A DNA stretch of 64,000 bases, taken from the NCBI RefSeq assembly GCF_001746415.1, contig NZ_MEHJ01000001.1, forward strand, positions 5,958,501-6,022,500, in the 5' to 3' direction. Each line of letters starts with the position of its first letter. The stretch's first letter is position 1. The stretch comes from Streptomyces agglomeratus. GTDB taxonomy: Bacteria; Actinomycetota; Actinomycetes; Streptomycetales; Streptomycetaceae. Shown here one piece after another: positions 1-9,139 of the stretch. The notes beneath the pieces were generated by a model. That model did not search any database. It was not told the origin of the DNA and saw only the letters and a program-made list of their open reading frames with translations. The translations under genes were made by a program, and so were the position numbers.

Positions 1-581
1 CCGCAGCGCACGCCGCACGCCTGCTGGCGGTCTACCCCGCGGGCGAGTTCACCGTCCATGTCATCGATCCGGCCGGCACGGGCGCGACCGCGCTCGCGCC
101 GCTGACCGAGTCCGGAGTGCTCGACGAGCCGGCCGCAGCCGGCGCGCAGGGGGTGACGGCGGTGCTGGCCAAGCTCACCCAGCGGGTGGAGCTGGTGCAG
201 ATGGCCGTCCGCGGCGGGGCCGTGGACTCGCTCCCGCCGGACCTGGACACGGCCGAGCAGCTCCTGATCGTCAACGACTTCCCGCACGGCTTCGACGACC
301 GCGGCGTCACCCAGCTCCGGTACCTGGCGGACGAGGGCCCGTCGGTCGGCGTCCACCTGATGATGGTCGCGGACCGCGAGGGCGCGACCGCGTACGGGCC
401 CGTCCTCGACCCACTGTGGCGGTCGCTGCTGCGCGTCACCCCGGTGCCCGACAACCACCTGATCGACCCGTGGGTCGGTCACACGTGGACGTTCGAGCCG
501 CTGCTGCCGCCGCCGGGCAGCCAGGTCGTACGGCAGGTGCTCGCGCAGGTGGCCGCGGCGCGGCGGGCACTGCCCCGCTGA
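1..581 (+). CDS. FtsK/SpoIIIE-like ATP-binding protein, C-terminal fragment
   Basis: The 5' end lies outside the window; the open frame is read from base 3 and gives about 192 residues up to the stop at 579-581. A Walker B-like hydrophobic strand ending in NDFP is followed by a Leu-rich helix and a segment (GVHLMMVADRE) that resembles the C-terminal motor of FtsK/SpoIIIE or EccC-type ATPases, where Walker B precedes a GIHLVLATQRP-like strand. No Walker A is visible in this piece. It ends about 250 bp before the TerC-family gene. In related actinomycetes, large FtsK-like proteins near TerC/TerD genes are often called tellurium-resistance or export-associated, but the role is not established. 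Family assignment rests on this fragment alone. Confidence 0.55.
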   Translation, partial: AAHAARLLAVYPAGEFTVHVIDPAGTGATALAPLTESGVLDEPAAAGAQGVTAVLAKLTQRVELVQMAVRGGAVDSLPPDLDTAEQLLIVNDFPHGFDDRGVTQLRYLADEGPSVGVHLMMVADREGATAYGPVLDPLWRSLLRVTPVPDNHLIDPWVGHTWTFEPLLPPPGSQVVRQVLAQVAAARRALPR

Positions 582-641
582 GCCACTGCGGTCAGTCCCT
601 GACGCGCTGACCGGTGCTTTTGGTAGTGCTTTACCCATCCC

Positions 642-671
642 TTTACCTTCTCTTGGGTGTTCCTGTACCCT
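642..671 (+). promoter_or_regulatory. Candidate promoter for the terC leader
   Basis: TTTACC (642-647) and TACCCT (666-671) are separated by 18 bp, an acceptable housekeeping sigma (HrdB-type) arrangement. A start about 7 nt downstream, near 678, would begin the transcript just before helix P1 of the riboswitch at 681. The match is visible in the sequence; its use is inferred. Confidence 0.45.
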
Positions 672-674
672 TCG

Positions 675-836
675 AGGAGCGGAGGGGAGTACTCCCGGCT
701 GCGACGTACCCGTCAATACGGACCGCCATCGGTCCCGGGGCGTCGGCCCGAGTCGCGCGGATACGCACTCGGGTGGAAGAGACCTCCGGCAGCGACGACG
801 CTGAGTGAGATGCCGTAGCTATCTGCCGGAGGCGCA
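675..836 (+). promoter_or_regulatory. yybP-ykoY (manganese) riboswitch controlling terC translation
   Basis: The leader contains the conserved aptamer elements of the yybP-ykoY family: GGGGAGTA (684-691), CGTCAATACGG (711-721) and AGACCTCC (780-787). Helix P1 is GGAGG 681-685 with CCTCC 783-787. Internal hairpins are GGACC 720-724/GGTCC 731-735 and CCCGAGT 747-753/ACTCGGG 767-773. This class senses Mn2+ and often precedes TerC-like exporters. The 3' P1 strand 783-792 is perfectly complementary over 10 bp to 823-832, which contains the terC Shine-Dalgarno GGAGG (828-832). Ligand-bound P1 would therefore free the ribosome-binding site, and the alternative pairing would hide it. That mechanism is inferred from the complementarity. 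Confidence 0.85.
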
Positions 837-1844
837 GTGGACGTATCAATGACCCTTTGGGCGCTGACCATTCTTGGTCTGATCGCCCTGATCGCAGTCG
901 ACTTCCTCATCGGCCGCAAGCCGCATGACGTGTCGATCAAGGAAGCCGGAATCTGGACGGTCGTCTGGATCGTCCTGGCCGTGCTGTTCGGCCTGGGACT
1001 GCTGACCTTCGGTACCGCACAGGCATCGGGCGAGTTCTTCGCCGGCTTCATCACCGAGAAATCGCTGAGCGTCGACAACCTCTTCGTCTTCGTCCTGATC
1101 ATGGCGAAGTTCTCGGTACCGAGCCACCTCCAGCAGCGCGTGCTGCTCGTCGGGGTGCTCATAGCCCTGGTGCTGCGTGCGATCTTCATCGCGGCCGGTG
1201 CCGCGGTCATCGCCAACTTCTCCTGGGTCTTCTACATCTTCGGCGCGTTCCTGATCTACACCGCCTGGAAGCTCATCCAGGAGGCGCGGGCCGACGAGGA
1301 GGAAGAGGCGTTCGAGGAGAACCGTCTCCTCAAGTCGATCGAGAGCCGCTTCGGTGTCGCCGACAGGTACCACGGCACCAAGCTTTTCATCCGGAACAAC
1401 GGCAAGCGCGTCCTGACGCCGCTCATGGTCGTCATGCTCGCCATCGGCACCACCGATGTGCTGTTCGCGCTCGACTCGATCCCGGCGATCTTCGGCCTCA
1501 CCCAGGACCCGTACATCGTCTTCACCGCCAACGCCTTCGCCCTCATGGGTCTGCGGCAGCTGTACTTCCTCATCGGCGGACTGCTCAAGAAGCTGGTCCA
1601 CCTGAGTTACGGCCTGTCGGTCATCCTGGGCTTCATCGGCGTCAAGCTGGTGCTGCACGCCCTGCACGAGTCCGGGGTGCACGTGCCCGAGATCTCCATC
1701 CCGTTCTCGCTGACCGTCATCTGCGGCGTGCTGATCGTCACCACGATCACCAGCCTCATCGCGAACAAGAAGACGGAACAGCGCGCGGCGGCCGAGGCGG
1801 CAGACGCTGCCCGGGCCGACGACAAGGAGAGCGTCGAGTCCTGA
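837..1844 (+). CDS. TerC/Alx-family integral membrane protein (probable Mn2+ exporter)
   Basis: This 335-residue polytopic membrane protein has the family hallmarks: EKSLSVDNLFVFVLIM near residue 75 and FALDSIPAIFGLT near residue 210, whose acidic residues lie in membrane helices. About nine hydrophobic segments are visible, and the C-terminus is an Ala/Asp/Glu-rich cytoplasmic tail. The GTG start at 837 is chosen because GGAGG lies 4 nt upstream; an in-frame ATG follows at residue 5. TerC proteins were named for tellurite resistance, but members under yybP-ykoY riboswitches (Alx, YkoY) export manganese, and the riboswitch here supports that role. It may also help metallate secreted enzymes, as reported for Bacillus homologues. 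The gene appears to be transcribed alone and ends at a strong terminator. Confidence 0.9.
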   Translation: MDVSMTLWALTILGLIALIAVDFLIGRKPHDVSIKEAGIWTVVWIVLAVLFGLGLLTFGTAQASGEFFAGFITEKSLSVDNLFVFVLIMAKFSVPSHLQQRVLLVGVLIALVLRAIFIAAGAAVIANFSWVFYIFGAFLIYTAWKLIQEARADEEEEAFEENRLLKSIESRFGVADRYHGTKLFIRNNGKRVLTPLMVVMLAIGTTDVLFALDSIPAIFGLTQDPYIVFTANAFALMGLRQLYFLIGGLLKKLVHLSYGLSVILGFIGVKLVLHALHESGVHVPEISIPFSLTVICGVLIVTTITSLIANKKTEQRAAAEAADAARADDKESVES

Positions 1845-1850
1845 CCGCGT

Positions 1851-1908
1851 CACGGACTCACCGGCCGGTGCGAGCGGAGCGATACCGCCCGCACCGGCCG
1901 GTTCCGTG
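1851..1908. terminator. Bidirectional terminator between terC and the transporter pseudogene
   Basis: CCGGCCGGTGCG (1861-1872) pairs with CGCACCGGCCGG (1890-1901). The helix can extend through CACGGA (1851-1856) with TCCGTG (1903-1908). It sits between two convergent genes, so it can serve both strands. There is no U-tract, which is common in Streptomyces. Confidence 0.75.
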
Positions 1909-1922
1909 TGTACGGCCCGGGG

Positions 1923-3223
1923 TCAGGCAGTGGCGGGTTCCGCCACCGGATCGGCCACCGGCCTGGTCTCCGGCAGCAGCGCGAAGCAGCCCAGGCTCAG
2001 CAGCGCGATGGCGGTGAGATACAGGCCGACACCCCACGGCGGCCCTTCGCCGTCCGCCACCGCCGTCGCGACGAGGGGGGTCAGCGCGCCGCCGAGCACC
2101 CCCGCGAGGTTGTAGCCGACGGCCGCGCCCGTGCACCGCACCCTGGGCTCGTACAGCTCCGGCAGATACGCGGCGACCACCGCGAACATGGTGATGAAGG
2201 CCAGCTGCGCCCCGAGGAAGCCCAGGAACATCAGCAGCGGTTCCGCGGTGTGCAGCAGCGCGACCATCGGGAACATCCACAGCGCTGTCGCCGCGCAGCC
2301 CGCCAGGCACAGCGGCTTGCGCCCGTACCGGTCACTGAGCATCGCGGCGAACGGAGTGGCCGCTCCCTTGATCGCCACGGCGGCCATGATGCAGGTGAGC
2401 ATCACCGTGCGGCTCACACCCAGGTGCTCGGTCGCGTACGACAGGGACCAGGTCGTCACGGCGTAGAACACGGCGTATCCGACGGCGAGCGCGCCGGCCG
2501 TGAGCAGGACGAGCCGCCAGTGGTCGCGTACGACCTCGGCGAGCGGGACGCCCGCGCGCTCGCCCGTCTCGGCGAGCTCCTTGAACTGCGGGGTCTCGGA
2601 CAGGGACGTACGCAGCAGGAGTCCGGCCGCTGCCAGCAGCCCGGCCGCCCAGAACGGCACACGCCACCCCCAGGCCGCGAACTGCGCGTCGGTCAGCGAG
2701 GCCGACAGGGCCAGCATGACGCCGTTGGCCAGGAGGAAACCGACGGCGGGACCGATCTGGGGAAACTCGCCCACAGTCCGCGGCGGTTCGCGGGGGCGTG
2801 CTCGGCGGTCAGCAGTACCGCGCCGCCCCACTCGCCGCCGAGCCCCAGACCCTGGAGAAAGCGCAGCACCAGGAGGAGTGCGGGCGCGGCCACTCCGATC
2901 GACCCGTACGTCGGTACGCAGCCGACCGCGACGGTCGCGATTCCCGTGAGCAACAGTGAGGCGAACAGGACAGGACGGCGTCCGTAACGGTCGCCGATGT
3001 GCCCGAAGACGACAGATCCGAGCGGTCGTGAAATGAAACCGACTGCGAAGGTGCCGAACGCCGCGAGCGTTCCCGCGAGCGGTGAGAAGGTCGGGAAGAA
3101 GAGAGGCCCGAGAACGAGCGCGGCGGCCGTTCCATAGACAAAGAAGTCGTAGAACTCGATGGCTGTTCCGGCGAGCGACGCGGTGGCGAGGCGGGCCATG
3201 GAGGGAGGTCGTTCCTGGTGCAT
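1923..3223 (-). pseudogene. MHS-family MFS transporter, frameshifted
   Basis: Two overlapping frames together make one metabolite:H+ symporter (ShiA/ProP-like MFS). The N-terminal frame begins at 3223 (MHQER; a start at 3199, MARLAT, is possible) and shows EFYDFFVYGTAAAL and the motif GHIGDRYGRR. It runs to APANRRGLWASFP. The downstream frame continues as QIGPAVGFLLANG to the stop at 1923, with about eight further helices. The break falls at a run of four G at 2759-2762 on the + strand. One extra G would restore a single protein of about 433 residues. This is either a real one-base deletion or a homopolymer sequencing error. The substrate is unknown; relatives carry organic acids, betaines or shikimate. 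Confidence 0.85.
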
Positions 3224-3302
3224 GCGGCCACAACTACCCGGCACGAACCATGGTTACGGGGCGCGCGGAAGCAGTCGTACCGGCTGCCGCGGGCCCCGTG
3301 CT

Positions 3303-3959
3303 CTACCAGCCGCGCTCGCGCCACTCCGGCAGGTGCGGGCGCTCGTTCCCCAGGGTGGTGTCGTTGCCGTGCCCGGGGTAGACCCAGGTCTCGTCGGGGA
3401 GTTGTCCGAAGAGCTTGTCCTCGACGTCACGGATGAGGCTCGCGAACGCCTCCGGGTCCTCCCACGTGTTGCCCACCCCTCCCGGGAAGAGGCAGTCCCC
3501 GGTGAAGACGTGCGGGTGCCCGTGCGGGTCGTCGTAGACGAGGGCGATGGAGCCCGGGGTGTGACCCACCAGGTGACGTGCGGTGAGCTCGACGCGCCCG
3601 ACGCGGACCGTGTCGCCGTCGTCCAGCAGGACGTCGGTCGGGACCGGGATGCCCTCCGCGTCGTACCGGCCCGCGTACGTACGGGCCCCGGTCGCCTCGA
3701 CGACCTCGGCGAGGGCCTGCCAGTGGTCGCCGTGGCGGTGGGTGGTGACGACGGACGCGATGCCGTCGTCACCGATCAGCCTCAGGAGGGTCCGCGGCTC
3801 GGCGGCCGCGTCGATCAGCAGCTGCTCTCCGGTGGCCCGGCAGCGCAGCAGGTACGCGTTGTTGTTCATGGACCCGACCGCGACCTTGGAGATCATCAGG
3901 TCCGCGAGCTCGTGCACGTTCGCAGGACCGCCGACCTTGACCGCTCCGCTGTACGTCAT
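3303..3959 (-). CDS. Metallo-beta-lactamase-fold hydrolase (glyoxalase II-like)
   Basis: This 218-residue cytoplasmic protein has the complete dinuclear metal signature: H74-x-H76-x-D78-H79, H133 in GHTPGS, D155 in TGDCLFP and H197 in PGHGND. Domain order and length match glyoxalase II-like thioesterases. In mycothiol-containing actinomycetes such enzymes may cleave thioesters of mycothiol, but the substrate cannot be read from sequence. The start at 3959 gives a short N-terminal extension before the first beta-strand (ISKVAVGSMNNNAY). It lies 9 bp downstream of the mycothiol-dependent isomerase-family gene on the same strand. The two probably form an operon, which weakly supports a thiol-linked role. 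Confidence 0.88.
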   Translation of the reverse strand: MTYSGAVKVGGPANVHELADLMISKVAVGSMNNNAYLLRCRATGEQLLIDAAAEPRTLLRLIGDDGIASVVTTHRHGDHWQALAEVVEATGARTYAGRYDAEGIPVPTDVLLDDGDTVRVGRVELTARHLVGHTPGSIALVYDDPHGHPHVFTGDCLFPGGVGNTWEDPEAFASLIRDVEDKLFGQLPDETWVYPGHGNDTTLGNERPHLPEWRERGW

Positions 3960-3968
3960 GGGGTCAGC

Positions 3969-4655
3969 CTATAGCGGCGGCAGTGCGGGCAGCGGGGCGC
4001 CGGCGGTGTCGAGAGCGGCGCCGTCACGCCGCCCCGCGAGCCACCCCAGAAGGTCGGGAGCGGTCCCGGTGACGTTCACGGGAACGCCTTCGGCGCTTCC
4101 CGTACGCCACTGGCCTCCGCCGGTGGCCGTCAGCGCGATCGCGGGTACGCCGGGGTGCCCCGCGAAGCGGTCCGCGAGGAACTCGATCTCGCGTCCGGTG
4201 AACTCCTCCGGCAGGTCCTCCAGCTCGTAGCCGATGCCCAGGTCGACGTGGTGCAGCTCGACCTCGACGAGGCGGCGGAAGGGGATGCGGGACGCGGAGT
4301 CCGTGACGCCGTTGCGCAGGGCGACCGTACGGGACCAGTCGGCGGGGGCGGCGGCCGTTTCGTCGAAGCGGGCCGCACTGTCGCGCACGTCCTCCAGCTG
4401 TACGGCGAGCGGGCGCGGGGCGTCGCGCTCGATGTCGGCGTCCCGGACCTCGGCACTGGCGTACATGGGCCGGCCGGCCAGGACGTTCACCAGAGCGTCC
4501 GCGTTACGGGCCACGTGGGCCAGTACGTGGCCCCGGGTCCAGCCGGGCAGCCGTGACGGTTGCGTCACGTCGGCGTTGTCCAGTTTGCCGGTCGCGGCGA
4601 GGAGCCGGTCGGTCGCTTCGCGTACAGAGGCCAGGTCGCGCACGTGATCGTTCAT
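3969..4655 (-). CDS. Maleylpyruvate isomerase-family mycothiol-dependent protein
   Basis: This 228-residue protein has an N-terminal DinB/MDMPI four-helix-bundle domain, recognised by LPGWTRGHVLAHVARNADAL, where HxxxH-type histidines bind divalent metal in the family. A C-terminal domain begins near residue 150. The family includes mycothiol-dependent maleylpyruvate isomerase and many members of unknown substrate. No gentisate-pathway genes are nearby, so the specific isomerase reaction is not supported. It is the first gene of a likely two-gene unit with the MBL hydrolase. It is divergent from uvrA across a 187-bp gap. Confidence 0.8.
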   Translation of the reverse strand: MNDHVRDLASVREATDRLLAATGKLDNADVTQPSRLPGWTRGHVLAHVARNADALVNVLAGRPMYASAEVRDADIERDAPRPLAVQLEDVRDSAARFDETAAAPADWSRTVALRNGVTDSASRIPFRRLVEVELHHVDLGIGYELEDLPEEFTGREIEFLADRFAGHPGVPAIALTATGGGQWRTGSAEGVPVNVTGTAPDLLGWLAGRRDGAALDTAGAPLPALPPL

Positions 4656-4842
4656 GGCGCCGACGATAGTCCTGTCACACGATCGGGTGAAGCCGATCGG
4701 GCGAGGCCGTAATTCGAATGCACGTGCTATACGCTCGTCAGAGGCATCAGGAATCCTTACAACATCGCTGTGGTTACCCCCATAGTCTGAGAACCGGGGG
4801 GCTCAGTCCTCTCTGCCTCTCTCAAGAAAGGTGCGGACCGGC

Positions 4843-7800
4843 GTGGCCGACCGTCTCATCGTTCGTGGCGCTCGCGAGCACAACCTCAAGAACGTCTCGC
4901 TCGACCTCCCGCGTGACTCCCTCATCGTGTTCACCGGGCTGTCGGGGTCGGGCAAGTCCTCCCTCGCGTTCGACACGATCTTCGCCGAGGGGCAGCGCCG
5001 GTACGTCGAGTCGCTCTCCTCCTACGCCCGTCAGTTCCTGGGCCAGATGGACAAGCCCGATGTGGACTTCATCGAGGGCCTGTCGCCCGCGGTGTCCATC
5101 GACCAGAAGTCGACCTCGCGCAACCCGCGCTCGACGGTCGGCACGATCACCGAGGTCTACGACTACCTCCGCCTGCTGTTCGCCCGCATCGGCAAGCCGC
5201 ACTGTCCCGAGTGCGGCCGGCCGATCGCGCGGCAGTCGCCGCAGGCCATCGTCGACAAGGTGCTGGAGCTGCCCGAGGGCAGCCGCTTCCAGGTCCTGTC
5301 CCCGCTCGTGCGCGAGCGCAAGGGCGAGTTCGTGGACCTCTTCGCCGACCTCCAGACCAAGGGCTACAGCCGTGCCCGGGTGGACGGCGAGACCATCCAG
5401 CTGAGCGAGCCGCCCAAGCTCAAGAAGCAGGAGAAGCACACCATCGAGGTGGTCATCGACCGCCTGACGGTGAAGGACAGCGCCAAGCGCCGGCTCACCG
5501 ACTCGGTGGAGACCGCCCTCGGGCTGTCCGGCGGCATGGTCATCCTCGACTTCGTCGACCTGCCCGCGGACGACCCCGACCGTGAGCGGATGTACTCCGA
5601 GCACCTCTACTGCACGTACGACGACCTGTCGTTCGAGGAGCTGGAGCCCCGGTCCTTCTCCTTCAACTCGCCCTTCGGTGCCTGCCCGGACTGCACCGGC
5701 ATCGGCACGCGCATGGAGGTCGACCCGGAGCTGATCGTCCCGGACGAGGACAAGTCCCTCGACGAGGGCGCGATCAACCCCTGGTCGCACGGCCACACCA
5801 AGGACTACTTCGCACGCCTGGTCGGCGCGCTCTCCGACGCCCTCGGCTTCCGTACGGACATCCCCTGGGCGGGGCTGCCGCAGCGCGCCAAGAAGGCGCT
5901 GCTGCACGGCCACAAGACGCAGATCGAGGTCCGCTACCGGAACAGGTACGGACGTGAGCGGGCTTACACCACCTCTTTCGAGGGCGCGGTGCCGTTCGTC
6001 AAGCGGCGGCACTCCGAGGCGGAGAGCGACTCCAGCCGCGAGCGCTTCGAGGGCTACATGCGCGAGGTGCACTGCCCGACCTGCGAGGGCACCCGCCTGA
6101 AGCCGCTGGTCCTCGCGGTCACGGTCATGGAGAAGTCCATCGCCGAGGTCGCCGCGATGTCCATCAGCGACTGCGCGGAGTTCCTGGGCCGGCTGACGCT
6201 GAACGCCCGTGACAAGAAGATCGCCGAACGGGTGCTCAAGGAGGTCAACGAGCGGCTGAGGTTCCTGGTCGACGTCGGTCTCGACTACCTGTCGCTCAAC
6301 CGGGCGGCCGGCACGCTGTCCGGCGGTGAGGCGCAGCGCATTCGGCTCGCCACCCAGATCGGCTCCGGCCTCGTCGGGGTGCTGTATGTCCTGGACGAGC
6401 CGTCCATCGGCCTGCACCAGCGCGACAACCACCGCCTGATCGAGACCCTGGTCCGCCTGCGCGACATGGGCAACACCCTGATCGTCGTCGAGCACGACGA
6501 GGACACCATCAAGGTGGCCGACTGGATCGTCGACATCGGCCCGGGCGCCGGTGAGCACGGCGGCAAGGTCGTCCACAGCGGCTCGCTGAAGGAGCTGCTG
6601 GACAACAAGGCGTCCGTCACCGGCCAGTACCTGGCCGGCAAGCGGTCCATCGCGATGCCGGACATCCGCCGCCCCGCGCACCCGACGCGGCAGCTCACCG
6701 TCCACGGCGCCCGCGAGAACAACCTGCGCGACGTCGACGTGTCCTTCCCGCTCGGTGTGCTGACGGCCGTCACCGGCGTCTCCGGATCGGGCAAGTCGAC
6801 GCTGGTCAACGACATCCTCTACACGCACCTGGCGCGCGAACTGAACGGCGCCCGTACGGTGCCGGGGCGCCACACGCGCGTGGAGGGCGACGACCTCGTC
6901 GACAAGGTGGTCCACGTCGACCAGTCGCCCATCGGCCGTACACCCCGGTCCAACCCGGCGACGTACACCGGTGTCTTCGACAACGTGCGCAAGCTGTTCG
7001 CGGAGACGATGGAGGCGAAGGTGCGCGGCTACCTGCCGGGCCGCTTCTCCTTCAACGTCAAGGGCGGCCGCTGCGAGAACTGCTCGGGCGACGGCACCAT
7101 CAAGATCGAGATGAACTTCCTGCCGGACGTGTACGTCCCGTGCGAGGTCTGCCACGGCGCGCGCTACAACCGGGAGACCCTGGAGGTGCACTACAAGGGC
7201 AAGTCCATCGCCGAGGTGCTGGACATGCCCATCGAGGAGGCCCTCGACTTCTTCGAGGCCGTCCCGACGATCGCCCGTCACCTGCGGACGCTCACCGAGG
7301 TGGGCCTCGGGTACGTCAGGCTCGGTCAGTCCGCGCCGACGCTGTCGGGTGGTGAGGCGCAGCGCGTGAAGCTCGCCTCCGAGCTCCAGAAGCGGTCCAC
7401 GGGGCGCACGGTGTACGTCCTGGACGAGCCGACCACGGGCCTGCACTTCGAGGACATCTCGAAGCTCATCAAGGTGCTGTCCGGACTGGTCGACAAGGGC
7501 AACTCGGTGATCGTCATCGAGCACAACATGGACGTCATCAAGACGGCCGACTGGGTCATCGACATGGGTCCCGAGGGCGGCAACGGCGGTGGCCTGGTCG
7601 TCGCCGAGGGCACGCCCGAGCAGGTGGCCGCCGTCCCGGCGAGCCACACGGGCAAGTTCCTCCGGGACATCCTGGGCGACCGGGTGAGCGACGCGACGCC
7701 GGTGAAGAAGGCCGCCAAGAAGGCGCCGGCCAAGAAGGCGGTGGCGGCGGCGAAGTCCACCCCGGCGCGGAAGACCGCGACCGCCAGGGCCACGGCGGCG

Positions 7801-7857
7801 AAGAAGGCTCCGGGCTCGACCGCTCCGGCGAAGGCGGCGCGCTCCCGCAAGGCCTGA
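4843..7857 (+). CDS. uvrA: UvrABC excinuclease subunit A
   Basis: UvrA is the damage-recognition ATPase of nucleotide excision repair and acts as a dimer with UvrB on DNA. Two ABC ATPase modules are visible: Walker [10 protein letters not shown] near residue 31 and GVSGSGKST near 645, each with an LSGGEAQR signature. Zinc-finger cysteine pairs occur in [25 protein letters not shown] and CEVCHGARY. The start is placed at GTG 4843 ([14 protein letters not shown], the usual N-terminus), with AAAGG 11 nt upstream; the in-frame GTG at 4831 has no room for a ribosome-binding site. The 1004-residue protein ends in a 55-residue Lys/Ala/Pro-rich tail (950-1004) resembling histone H1. No clear LexA box was found upstream. 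Confidence 0.98.
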   Translation: MADRLIVRGAREHNLKNVSLDLPRDSLIVFTGLSGSGKSSLAFDTIFAEGQRRYVESLSSYARQFLGQMDKPDVDFIEGLSPAVSIDQKSTSRNPRSTVGTITEVYDYLRLLFARIGKPHCPECGRPIARQSPQAIVDKVLELPEGSRFQVLSPLVRERKGEFVDLFADLQTKGYSRARVDGETIQLSEPPKLKKQEKHTIEVVIDRLTVKDSAKRRLTDSVETALGLSGGMVILDFVDLPADDPDRERMYSEHLYCTYDDLSFEELEPRSFSFNSPFGACPDCTGIGTRMEVDPELIVPDEDKSLDEGAINPWSHGHTKDYFARLVGALSDALGFRTDIPWAGLPQRAKKALLHGHKTQIEVRYRNRYGRERAYTTSFEGAVPFVKRRHSEAESDSSRERFEGYMREVHCPTCEGTRLKPLVLAVTVMEKSIAEVAAMSISDCAEFLGRLTLNARDKKIAERVLKEVNERLRFLVDVGLDYLSLNRAAGTLSGGEAQRIRLATQIGSGLVGVLYVLDEPSIGLHQRDNHRLIETLVRLRDMGNTLIVVEHDEDTIKVADWIVDIGPGAGEHGGKVVHSGSLKELLDNKASVTGQYLAGKRSIAMPDIRRPAHPTRQLTVHGARENNLRDVDVSFPLGVLTAVTGVSGSGKSTLVNDILYTHLARELNGARTVPGRHTRVEGDDLVDKVVHVDQSPIGRTPRSNPATYTGVFDNVRKLFAETMEAKVRGYLPGRFSFNVKGGRCENCSGDGTIKIEMNFLPDVYVPCEVCHGARYNRETLEVHYKGKSIAEVLDMPIEEALDFFEAVPTIARHLRTLTEVGLGYVRLGQSAPTLSGGEAQRVKLASELQKRSTGRTVYVLDEPTTGLHFEDISKLIKVLSGLVDKGNSVIVIEHNMDVIKTADWVIDMGPEGGNGGGLVVAEGTPEQVAAVPASHTGKFLRDILGDRVSDATPVKKAAKKAPAKKAVAAAKSTPARKTATARATAAKKAPGSTAPAKAARSRKA

Positions 7858-7894
7858 CATGTGGGTGCGCTCTGCGGCCCCTTACCCGTGTTCC

Positions 7895-7943
7895 GGGTGG
7901 GGGGCCGCTCGCGTGAGCCGCTCGCCCGGGGCGGGCCCCACCC
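7895..7943 (+). terminator. Possible uvrA terminator hairpin
   Basis: GGGTGGGG (7895-7902) can pair with CCCCACCC (7936-7943) across a GC-rich loop, 38 bp after the uvrA stop. It has no U-tract. It lies just before the 17-bp repeat patch. Confidence 0.45.
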
Positions 7944-7954
7944 GTCGGGCACGA

Positions 7955-8100
7955 CCACGGACCAGGCACGGCCACGGACCAAGACAGCCACGGACCAGAG
8001 ACGGACCGGGCACGTATTCGGACCGGGCACGTATGCGGACAGGGCGCGGATACGGATCCGGGCCGGGCGCGGACACCGCCCGGACGCGGATACGGCCACG
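7955..8100. repeat. Degenerate 17-bp tandem repeat, about nine units
   Basis: Contiguous units start at 7955, 7972, 7988, 8005, 8022, 8039, 8056, 8073 and 8090. All are 17 bp except the second, which is 16 bp. The centre is best conserved (ACCGGGCACGTATTCGG, then the same with ATGCGG), and both flanks have drifted. Each unit ends in CGG or a close variant. The period is not a multiple of three and no gene covers it, so it is non-coding. It fills the gap between the convergent genes uvrA and the sugar kinase. It may be a decayed minisatellite; function unknown. Confidence 0.8.
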
Positions 8101-8106
8101 CCCGCT

Positions 8107-9021
8107 TTACCCTGCGAGCTCCGTCGCGTACGGCGGGTCCGCGCCGGGGCGCGAACACGTGACCGCGGCCGCACGGGCCGCGAAGGTGAGGATGTCTGTC
8201 CACGCGGCCGGGTCGAGCGCCCCCACGGCCGGCGCGGACAGCGCGTCGTGCTCCGAAAGCCGGTGCAGCAGCGCCGCGTTCACCGTGTCGCCCGCACCGA
8301 TCGTGTCGGCCACCCCCACCCGAACCGCCGGAACGCCCACATCGGCCCCGGAGCCCCGTGTCCGTACGGTCATCCCCTCCTCGCCCCGCGTCAGCACCAC
8401 CGCCGCGGGACCGGCCGCCAGCCATTCCTCCACCGACCCGCCGAGCCACGCCGCGTCCTCCTGCGACACCTTGAGCAGCGTGACGTACGGCAGCCAGCTC
8501 CTGAAGCGGGCCCGGTAGCCGTCCCGATCCGGGATCAGGCCGGCCCGGATGTTCGGGTCGAGCAGGGTGAAGACCCCGCGCCCCGCCTCACGTCGCAGCA
8601 GCGCCTCGTACGCGCTCGCGCCCGGCTCCAGCACCAGGGAACAGGTCCCGAGCGCCAGGGCCCGTACACCGTCCGGGAGAGCCGAGGCGGGGAGCTCGAA
8701 GAGCCGGTCCGCCGTGCCCTGCGCGTAGAAGCCGTATCCGGCCGATCCGTCGGTGCCGACCGTCGCCACCGCCAGCGTCGTGGGCTCCGTACCGCGCTGC
8801 ACCAGCGAGGTGTCCACCCCGGCTGTCCGCAAGCCGTCGAGCAGTGCCTCGCCGAAGCCGTCCGCCGAGATCCGGGAACAGAACGACGTACGGGAGCCGA
8901 GCCGCCCCAGGGCCACAGCGGTGTTGTACGGGCCCCCGCCGGGCCGCGGAGACAGGGGCGCCAGCGCGCCCGTCCCTTGCGGCACCAGGTCGATGAGGGA
9001 CTCTCCGGCGACGACGATCAC
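8107..9021 (-). CDS. PfkB-family carbohydrate kinase (fructokinase-like)
   Basis: This 304-residue protein belongs to the ribokinase/PfkB fold. The N-terminal substrate-binding motif is PGGGPYNTAVALGRLG (residues 27-42). The C-terminal signature DTIGAGDT spans 239-246, with D245 as catalytic base and the anion hole formed by GAGD. The length fits fructokinases. It would phosphorylate a sugar such as fructose using ATP in the cytoplasm; the exact sugar is not determined. It is a single gene, divergent from the Rieske lipoprotein gene and convergent with uvrA. Confidence 0.88.
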   Translation of the reverse strand: MIVVAGESLIDLVPQGTGALAPLSPRPGGGPYNTAVALGRLGSRTSFCSRISADGFGEALLDGLRTAGVDTSLVQRGTEPTTLAVATVGTDGSAGYGFYAQGTADRLFELPASALPDGVRALALGTCSLVLEPGASAYEALLRREAGRGVFTLLDPNIRAGLIPDRDGYRARFRSWLPYVTLLKVSQEDAAWLGGSVEEWLAAGPAAVVLTRGEEGMTVRTRGSGADVGVPAVRVGVADTIGAGDTVNAALLHRLSEHDALSAPAVGALDPAAWTDILTFAARAAAVTCSRPGADPPYATELAG

Positions 9022-9139
9022 GGGCCCGAACGTAACCCATCACCGCCCGCCGGGACAGCCCCCGCGAGAGCCGCCGATGTCCGCCGGTATCGTCGGGTCT
9101 GTCATACGTACATCACATCCCCTGACCAGTGGAGAACGC

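Noticed and set aside
4711..4730. LexA/SOS box upstream of uvrA
   Set aside because: Only a CGAAT half-site is present; no TCGAAC-N4-GTTCGA-like palindrome.
4822..7860. 1012-residue open frame antisense to uvrA
   Set aside because: High-GC shadow frame; the + strand encodes a full UvrA with all motifs, and the antisense product is low-complexity Arg/Val/Leu/Asp without a recognisable domain.
7955..8100. CRISPR array
   Set aside because: Units are contiguous 17-mers without spacers, and no cas genes are nearby.
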